From Deltaproteobacteria bacterium (GTDB lineage: Bacteria > Myxococcota > UBA796 > SXON01): DNA of 5,718 bases. The notes beneath the pieces were generated by a model, which did no database searches, had not been told where the DNA came from, and saw only the letters and a program-made list of their open reading frames with translations. Made by a program: the position numbers and the translations under genes. Location of the stretch: NCBI GenBank assembly GCA_947483545.1, contig CANKNP010000326.1, positions 1 through 5,718 of the forward strand, given 5' to 3'. Positions 5,400 through 5,718 of the stretch are shown piece after piece. The first letter of the stretch is position 1. Each line of letters opens with the position of its first letter.

Positions 5400-5718
5400 T
5401 CACCTCCGCCCATCCTCCCCCATCTTCCACCGCATTTTTCGGAACATGCCGCGGAGAACCGTGATCTCCTGCTCGTCCAGGCCGGCGCGCTGTAGGATTC
5501 GGCGGAGGGTGCCCTCGACCAGCACCGTCTCGTGCCCCTTCAGGTAGGTCCCCAGCTCCAACGAGGACATCCACTCTTTCACCAGGGGCTCCAGCGTTCC
5601 CAGCGGCGCGACCGTGGCCTCGCGCGTTGCCCCCGGCGCAGCTCCCCGCTGGGTGCCGCCGCGCGGGCCCTGGCCCGGCGCTCGCGCCACCAACCCCTCC
5701 GCTCTCGCCTCCCCAAAG
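5400..5718 (-). CDS. Unrecognised protein, C-terminal part (probably truncated by window edge)
   Basis: The minus-strand frame is open from the window edge to a TGA at 5400-5402, about 105 residues. The first 40 visible residues are rich in Gly, Ala, Arg and Pro and look like a flexible linker. The last 60, from TLEPLVKEWMSSLELGTYLK onward, look like a compact helical domain with a basic end (MFRKMRWKMG). A TTG at 5693 or GTG at 5690 could be an internal start, but the purine run GGAGGGG lies too close to them to serve well, so I favour continuation of the gene beyond the window. I do not recognise the family. The clean contrast of linker and amphipathic segment, and the tail-to-tail placement against the TerB gene, support a real gene. 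Confidence 0.6.
   Translation of the reverse strand, partial: FGEARAEGLVARAPGQGPRGGTQRGAAPGATREATVAPLGTLEPLVKEWMSSLELGTYLKGHETVLVEGTLRRILQRAGLDEQEITVLRGMFRKMRWKMGEDGRR

Overview
The window is very GC-rich DNA, clearly above 60% GC by eye, with long spurious open frames on both strands. The coding frames are dominated by G/C in the third codon position. Gene content (a MaoC-type hydratase joined to a GGDEF protein, an APC permease fused to a universal-stress domain, a TerB-domain protein) and the base composition fit a high-GC environmental proteobacterium or a myxobacterium-like lineage (Myxococcota). This is inference, because no taxonomic marker gene is present. There is no evidence of phage, IS element, CRISPR array, rRNA or tRNA.

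Layout. Bases 1-390 hold no gene I can support. They contain three consecutive small hairpins (85-151), a 26-bp tandem duplication (206-257) and a 12-bp perfect palindrome (321-332). At 391-834 (+) lies a complete MaoC-like enoyl-CoA hydratase/dehydratase. Its stop codon overlaps (ATGA) the start of a short GGDEF diguanylate cyclase-like protein at 831-1421 (+). The GGDEF protein keeps the GGEEF signature and the RxxD inhibitory site but lacks a sensor domain and the usual DxLTGLxNR entry motif. Next comes a non-coding stretch of about 240 bases (1422-1663) packed with stem-loops, lying between convergent transcription units.

On the minus strand, a 597-residue APC-superfamily permease with a C-terminal UspA-like domain (2163-3956) is followed after 10 bases by a low-molecular-weight protein tyrosine phosphatase (1664-2152), which suggests an operon. 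A 63-base divergent intergenic region separates the permease from a 458-residue TerB-domain protein (4020-5396, +). The large C-terminal part of that protein is not a family I recognise, and it contains a Cys/His cluster. The TerB gene runs tail-to-tail, with three bases between stop codons, into the 3' end of an unrecognised minus-strand gene (5400-5718) whose beginning probably lies beyond the window.

How they may work together. The MaoC/GGDEF pair is probably co-transcribed and translationally coupled, though a direct functional link is not obvious. The permease-USP and phosphatase genes, with the divergent TerB gene, could form a small transport/stress-response neighbourhood sharing a control region. 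That grouping is inferred from position only. No established defence or biosynthetic system is recognisable. The most unusual parts are the hairpin-rich intergenic segment, the odd GGDEF protein and the TerB fusion.
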